Shown here piece by piece: positions 60,358 to 64,000 of a stretch of DNA of 64,000 nt. The stretch comes from Aquisphaera insulae (GTDB taxonomy: Bacteria > Planctomycetota > Planctomycetia > Isosphaerales > Isosphaeraceae): assembly GCF_011064615.1 (NCBI RefSeq), contig NZ_JAALJH010000027.1, positions 1-64,000 of the forward strand, given 5' to 3'. The notes beneath the pieces were generated by a model. It did no database searches. It saw only the letters and a program-made list of their open reading frames with translations, and was not told the origin of the DNA. Every line of letters starts with the position of its first letter. The first letter of the stretch is position 1. A program made the position numbers and the translations under genes.

Positions 60358-60762
60358 ATGAAGAACCTGGTCATCGCGGGGTTGGTGGTCGCGCTCGGGT
60401 CGGTGCTGGCCGTGGGCGCCTTGGCTCGGGGCCGCGCGGCGGCGGAGCCGAAGCTGGCGCACATGGTCTTCTTCAAGCTCAAGGATGGGTCGAAGGAAGG
60501 TCAGCTCAAGTTCGTCATGACGTGCGAGAAGTACCTCAAGGGGCACGACGGCTGCACCTACTTCTCGGTCGGCACCCGCGCGGCGGACGTGGACGAGCCG
60601 GTTAGCGTCAAGGACTTCGACGTCGCCCTCCACGTCGTCTTCGAGAGCAAGGAAGGGAAGCTGAAGTACCTCAAGAGCGAGGGGCATGACAAGTTCTTGG
60701 AGGCCGTGAAGGGAGAATTCGAGACCGCCCGCGTGTTCGATTCATACCTCGTCGGCGACTGA
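60358..60762 (+). CDS. exported Dabb (stress-responsive alpha/beta barrel) protein
   Basis: A 134-residue product beginning MKNLVIAGLVVALGSVLAVG, a signal peptide or anchor. The mature part has the Dabb pattern: LAHMVFFKLKDGSKEGQLKF, LKGHDGCTYFSVGTRAADVD, then FDVALHVVFESKEGKLKYLK and HDKFLEAVKGEFETARVFDS. Dabb domains form ferredoxin-like dimers found in stress proteins and some small-molecule enzymes; exported versions are common in Planctomycetes. No catalytic claim can be made. The ATG at 60358 is used (a TTG two codons earlier is also possible). Confidence 0.88.
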   Translation: MKNLVIAGLVVALGSVLAVGALARGRAAAEPKLAHMVFFKLKDGSKEGQLKFVMTCEKYLKGHDGCTYFSVGTRAADVDEPVSVKDFDVALHVVFESKEGKLKYLKSEGHDKFLEAVKGEFETARVFDSYLVGD

Positions 60763-60874
60763 GAGTCGCCCCGAGTGGGCACGCGAATTGCCATCTCGGG
60801 TGATCGGCCGGCGGAGATTTCAACGCTCCGCCGGAGTCTGCCACCTCAAGGTGACCCGATCCGGGAGATGCGCC

Positions 60875-61537
60875 ATGGGCTCGATTCGTGGGGTCCTTCT
60901 CGACGTGGACGGAACGCTCGTGGACAGCAATGATGCCCACGCCCGGGCCTGGGAGAAGGCGCTCGCCGAGTTCGGCGTGGACGCCTCCTACGACGAGATC
61001 CGCGAGCGGATCGGCAAGGGGGGCGACAAGATGATCGGCGAGCTCGCCGGCTGGAGCGACGAGTCGCCCGAAGGCAGGAAGCTGAGCGAGCGACGGCAGG
61101 AGATCTTCCTCAAGGAATATCTGCCGACGATCCAGGCCTTCCCAAAAGCCTCCGAGCTGCTGGCGCGGATGCACGACGCGGGGCTCAAGCTGGTCGTCGC
61201 CACGTCCGCGAAAGACGTGGAGATGCAGCCGCTCCTGCTCCGCTGCGGGGCCGACCGGTATATCGAGGAGAAGACCTCGTCGGACGACGCGGAGCGATCG
61301 AAGCCCGATCCCGACATCGTCCATGCCGCGCTCGAGCGGATCGGCCTCCCCGCGGACGAGGTCATCATGCTCGGTGACACACCGTTCGACGTCGAGGCCG
61401 CGGAGGACGCGGGGGTCCGCACGATCGCGCTGCGATCCGGAGGCTGGGGACCGGACGGGCTGGCGGGTGCGATCGCCATCTACGACGACGCGGCCGACCT
61501 GCTGGCCCATTACGACTCGTCGCCGCTGGCGAATTGA
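60875..61537 (+). CDS. HAD-superfamily phosphatase (beta-phosphoglucomutase-like subgroup)
   Basis: 220 residues from the ATG after GGGAGATG. It has motif I LLDVDGTLVDSNDAHARAWE (nucleophile and acid Asp), motif II LVVATSA, the motif III Lys in RSKPDPDIV and motif IV VIMLGDTPFDVEAAEDAG. The helical cap is of the C1 type used by phosphoglycolate phosphatases and beta-phosphoglucomutases. Substrate unknown. The stop is only nine bases from the end of the convergent cutC-like gene. Confidence 0.92.
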   Translation: MGSIRGVLLDVDGTLVDSNDAHARAWEKALAEFGVDASYDEIRERIGKGGDKMIGELAGWSDESPEGRKLSERRQEIFLKEYLPTIQAFPKASELLARMHDAGLKLVVATSAKDVEMQPLLLRCGADRYIEEKTSSDDAERSKPDPDIVHAALERIGLPADEVIMLGDTPFDVEAAEDAGVRTIALRSGGWGPDGLAGAIAIYDDAADLLAHYDSSPLAN

Positions 61538-61546
61538 CGAGGTCCA

Positions 61547-62308
61547 TCACGCATCGGAACCCGATCGGCGTCGGTCCCACCGAGCGACCCGGCCCAGGAT
61601 GGCGCGGACCTTTTCCGGATCGATCCCGGCCCGGCAAGGGTCGAGGCCATTCGGGGGCACGTGCCGCATGGCCGTTTCGACCGTCCGGGCGACGGCCGAT
61701 CCCAGGTGGATCTCGCGGACTCCGGCGGTCTCGAGGAGCGTCTCGACGTCGGCCTCGGCGATCCGGCCTCCGGCCAGGATGGCGATCCGCCCCCGGGCCG
61801 ATTCGACGAGGCGGCGGAGGGCCCCGGCGCCTTCCCGTGCGGTCGGCCGGCCGCCGGAGGTGAGGACGCGGTTGACGCCGAGTTCGATGAGCGTCTCCAG
61901 GGCTTCGAACGGGTCGGGGACCTCGTCGAAGGCCTTGTGAAAGGTCACGCTCATCGGCCTGGCGAGCTCGATCAGCCGGGCGGTCCGCTCGCGGTCGATG
62001 GTGCCGTCGGGCCGGAGGAGTCCCAGGACGACCCCGGAGGCCCCCAGAGCCCCGGCGGCGGCGACGTCGTGACGCATCGCCTGGAACTCGTCCTCGGACG
62101 GGAGGAAGTCGCCGGCGCGAGGGCGGACCAGGACGTGCACCGGGACCCGGAGCGTCCCGCAGGCCACGGCGATCGCCCCGGCCGAGGGCGTGACGCCGCC
62201 CGCGGCGAGGTCGTCGCAGAGCTCGATCCGATCCGCCCCGCCCCGGCCGGCGTCGAGGGCGGATTCCAGGCTGCCGGCACAGATCTCGACGATGGTCCGC
62301 TCGCTCAT
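61547..62308 (-). CDS. cutC: CutC family protein
   Basis: A 253-residue TIM-barrel protein with the CutC features VEICAGSLESALDAGRGGAD, RIELCDDLAAGGVTPS, VHVLVRPRAGDF, MSVTFHKAFDE and RVLTSGGRPTAREGAGALRR, and IAILAGGRIAEADVETLLE. CutC was first linked to copper homeostasis in E. coli, but that role is disputed and the enzymatic function is unknown. The start is the ATG at 62308. There is no copper gene nearby. Confidence 0.93.
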   Translation of the reverse strand: MSERTIVEICAGSLESALDAGRGGADRIELCDDLAAGGVTPSAGAIAVACGTLRVPVHVLVRPRAGDFLPSEDEFQAMRHDVAAAGALGASGVVLGLLRPDGTIDRERTARLIELARPMSVTFHKAFDEVPDPFEALETLIELGVNRVLTSGGRPTAREGAGALRRLVESARGRIAILAGGRIAEADVETLLETAGVREIHLGSAVARTVETAMRHVPPNGLDPCRAGIDPEKVRAILGRVARWDRRRSGSDA

Positions 62309-62457
62309 GAGTTCATGCTCCCACGTGACCGCCGCGGCGGCTCGTTCGCTGGCGTCCGGGTGTTTAACAAGTTAAGATGGCGGGCCATGAGGGAGACCGG
62401 CACGGTTCGACTCGGTCCCCTTGAACCCGGTATGTGTTGCCACCAGAGGAGCTAGCC

Positions 62458-63807
62458 GTGATCGAGCGACCCGCACCGCAATCGTCCGAACCGTCCTTCG
62501 ACCGCCCCGCCGGCACGTCGCGTCGCGGCTTCCTTAAAGGGACGGCCGGCGCCGGTGCGATCGCCGCGGCGAGCCCGCTGGTCGCCCCGATGGTGCATGC
62601 CGCCGGCAGCGACGTGATCAAGGTGGGCCTCGTGGGCTGCGGCGGCCGCGGCAGCGGGGCGGCGGAGCAGGCCCTCACCGCCGACAGCGGCGCCCGGCTC
62701 GTCGCCATGGCCGACGTCTTCACGGATCGGCTGACCGACGCCCTGTCGGCCCTGAAGAGCTCGGACGTGGGCGCCAAGGTGGACGTGCCGAAGGATCGCC
62801 AGTACGACGGCTTCGAGGGCTTCAAGCACGTCATCGACCAGGTGGACCTCGTCCTCCTGACCACGCCGCCGCACTTCCGGCCGATTCAACTGACTTACGC
62901 CGTCTCCAAGGGGGTGAACACCTTCGTGGAGAAGCCGATGGCCGTGGACGGTCCCGGGCTCCGGACGTTCATCCAGGCCTGCAAAGACGCCAAGGCCAAG
63001 AACCTGTCGCTGGTCAACGGCTTCTGCTGGCGGTACGACGGGCCGCGGCGAGAGACCATGAAGCAGGTCTTCGACGGCAAGATCGGCAAGATCAAGGCCA
63101 TCGAGACGACGTACAACTCGCAGGGCGTCTGGGACCCGCGGAAGACCCGCGAACAGTGCGGATCCGACATGGAATACCAGTTGAGGAACTGGTACTACTA
63201 CAGTTGGCTCTCCGGCGACCACATCGTCGAGCAGGCGGTGCACGGCATCGACACCATGAACTGGGTCATGCAGGACAAGCTGCCGGTGCGATGCTGGGGC
63301 GTCGGCGGCCGGCAGGTTCGGACCGATCCCAAGTACGGCAACATCTGGGACCACTTCTCGGTCGTCTACGAGTATCCCGAAGGGGTCCGCGGCTACCACC
63401 ACTGCCGGCACTGGGTGAACACGCCGAACCAGGTGAAAGACTACATCCTGGGGACGACCGGGACGGCAGACGTCTTCGGCAACGCGATCACCGGGGAGAA
63501 CAAGTGGCGGTATCGCGCCGCTCGTGAGCGGGCCAGCGGTAACGGCGGCGCGCACAGCGACATGTACCAGGTGGAGCACGACGAGATGTTCGCGGCGATC
63601 CGCGCCGGCAAGCCGACCAACAACGGCGAGCAGGCCGCCACCAGCACGCTGCTGGCGATCATGGGCCGCGACGCCGCCTACACCGGCCAGGTCCTCACGC
63701 CCGACCAGGTCCTCAATTCGAAGACCGACCTGAGCCCGGCGAAGTACGAGTTCGGCCCCAACCCCGTCCCGCCGGTGCCGGTGCCGGGGGTGACGAAGTT
63801 CGCCTGA
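62458..63807 (+). CDS. Tat-exported Gfo/Idh/MocA oxidoreductase
   Basis: A GTG start preceded by AGAGGAG gives 449 residues. The N-terminus has a twin-arginine signal, SRRGFLKGTAGAGAIAAASP. Then comes the Rossmann domain IKVGLVGCGGRGSGAAEQAL, the EKPMAVDGPGLRTF segment with the conserved Lys of E-K-P, and NGFCWRYDGPRRE. The C-terminal alpha/beta domain includes WLSGDHIVEQAVHGIDTMNW with the catalytic His region. Such NAD(P)-dependent enzymes oxidise or reduce sugars and inositols; the exported versions are a planctomycete speciality. Substrate unknown. Confidence 0.93.
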   Translation: MIERPAPQSSEPSFDRPAGTSRRGFLKGTAGAGAIAAASPLVAPMVHAAGSDVIKVGLVGCGGRGSGAAEQALTADSGARLVAMADVFTDRLTDALSALKSSDVGAKVDVPKDRQYDGFEGFKHVIDQVDLVLLTTPPHFRPIQLTYAVSKGVNTFVEKPMAVDGPGLRTFIQACKDAKAKNLSLVNGFCWRYDGPRRETMKQVFDGKIGKIKAIETTYNSQGVWDPRKTREQCGSDMEYQLRNWYYYSWLSGDHIVEQAVHGIDTMNWVMQDKLPVRCWGVGGRQVRTDPKYGNIWDHFSVVYEYPEGVRGYHHCRHWVNTPNQVKDYILGTTGTADVFGNAITGENKWRYRAARERASGNGGAHSDMYQVEHDEMFAAIRAGKPTNNGEQAATSTLLAIMGRDAAYTGQVLTPDQVLNSKTDLSPAKYEFGPNPVPPVPVPGVTKFA

Positions 63808-63876
63808 GCGACGTCCCGGCTTCGTTCGGCTCCGCGTTCGAGGATCCCCGGGTCGCGCCCGCGCCGCGGCCGCCGT

Positions 63877-64000
63877 TCACGGCGCCGGCGCGGCCTCGTG
63901 GAACTGGACGGTGCCGTCGGCACCGGCGGTGACCAGGCGGTTGCCGTCGGGGCTGAAGGCGACGCTGGTGACGATGTCGGAGTGGCCGCGGAGGGTGATC
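63877..64000 (-). CDS. WD40-repeat protein (C-terminal end, continues off the right edge)
   Basis: The 41 codons in the window read ITLRGHSDIVTSVAFSPDGN then RLVTAGADGTVQFHEAAPAP and stop. This is a complete WD40 blade pattern (GH ... V-x-S-V-A-F-S-P-D-G ... G-A-D-G-T-V), the last blade of what is usually a long propeller, often fused to a kinase or a cytochrome domain in this phylum. Nothing more can be said about the rest. Confidence 0.88.
   Translation of the reverse strand, partial: ITLRGHSDIVTSVAFSPDGNRLVTAGADGTVQFHEAAPAP

Overview
The window is high-GC DNA from a planctomycete, most likely of the Isosphaeraceae/Gemmatales side. The marker families point there: DUF1559 proteins with type IV pilin-like N-termini, DUF1501 paired with a DUF1549/DUF1553 'PSD1' cytochrome protein, TPR-bearing Ser/Thr kinases coupled to ECF sigma factors, LEPRxLL-like surface-protein N-termini, a hydrazine-synthase-alpha-like cytochrome protein, and many secreted glycosidases. 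I see no tRNA, rRNA, CRISPR array or intact insertion sequence.

Layout. 1-3.8 kb (minus strand): a kinase / ECF sigma / small lipoprotein / DUF1559 group. 4.2-16.5 kb: secreted carbohydrate enzymes (GH43-like, GH106-like), a surface protein, a PLP decarboxylase, a cysteine-desulfurase-like protein, a DUF885 peptidase and an endonuclease III-like protein. 16.5-20.9 kb (minus strand): the DUF1501/PSD1 pair. 21.0-21.7 kb: a surface protein built from two 86-residue repeats that share 188 identical bp. 40-64 kb: a LamG/beta-helix protein, a Tat-exported six-hairpin glycosidase, an MtaB-like methyltransferase, a second DUF1559/lipoprotein pair, a P-loop kinase beside a gutted sugar transporter, an HzsA-like cytochrome protein, a GH38 mannosidase, and small housekeeping genes ending with a Gfo/Idh/MocA oxidoreductase and the end of a WD40 gene.

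The standout is 21.9-40.1 kb, which carries two diverged copies of what I read as a split borosin (backbone alpha-N-methylated RiPP) system. Each copy has a Ser/Thr kinase, then a precursor-like protein with an N-terminal helical domain resembling the borosin-binding domain followed by Pro/Gly-rich repeats or V/I/Y-rich segments, then a stand-alone OphMA-type methyltransferase with the Tyr-x5-Arg-x3-Tyr catalytic arrangement at residues 66/72/76 (one higher in copy A), then a ~620-residue protein resembling the N-terminal half of VioB/RebD without its ferritin-like half. Copy A additionally has an ECF sigma factor in front and a Kelch-type beta-propeller protein. Copy B lacks both. Each copy is preceded by the same promoter-like element (TGCGG-2-TTGTCA-18-TARGAT). 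A DUF3500 gene and an MGT-type glycosyltransferase lie between the copies. Family assignments rest on recalled sequence patterns and need database confirmation; the product and its role are unknown.
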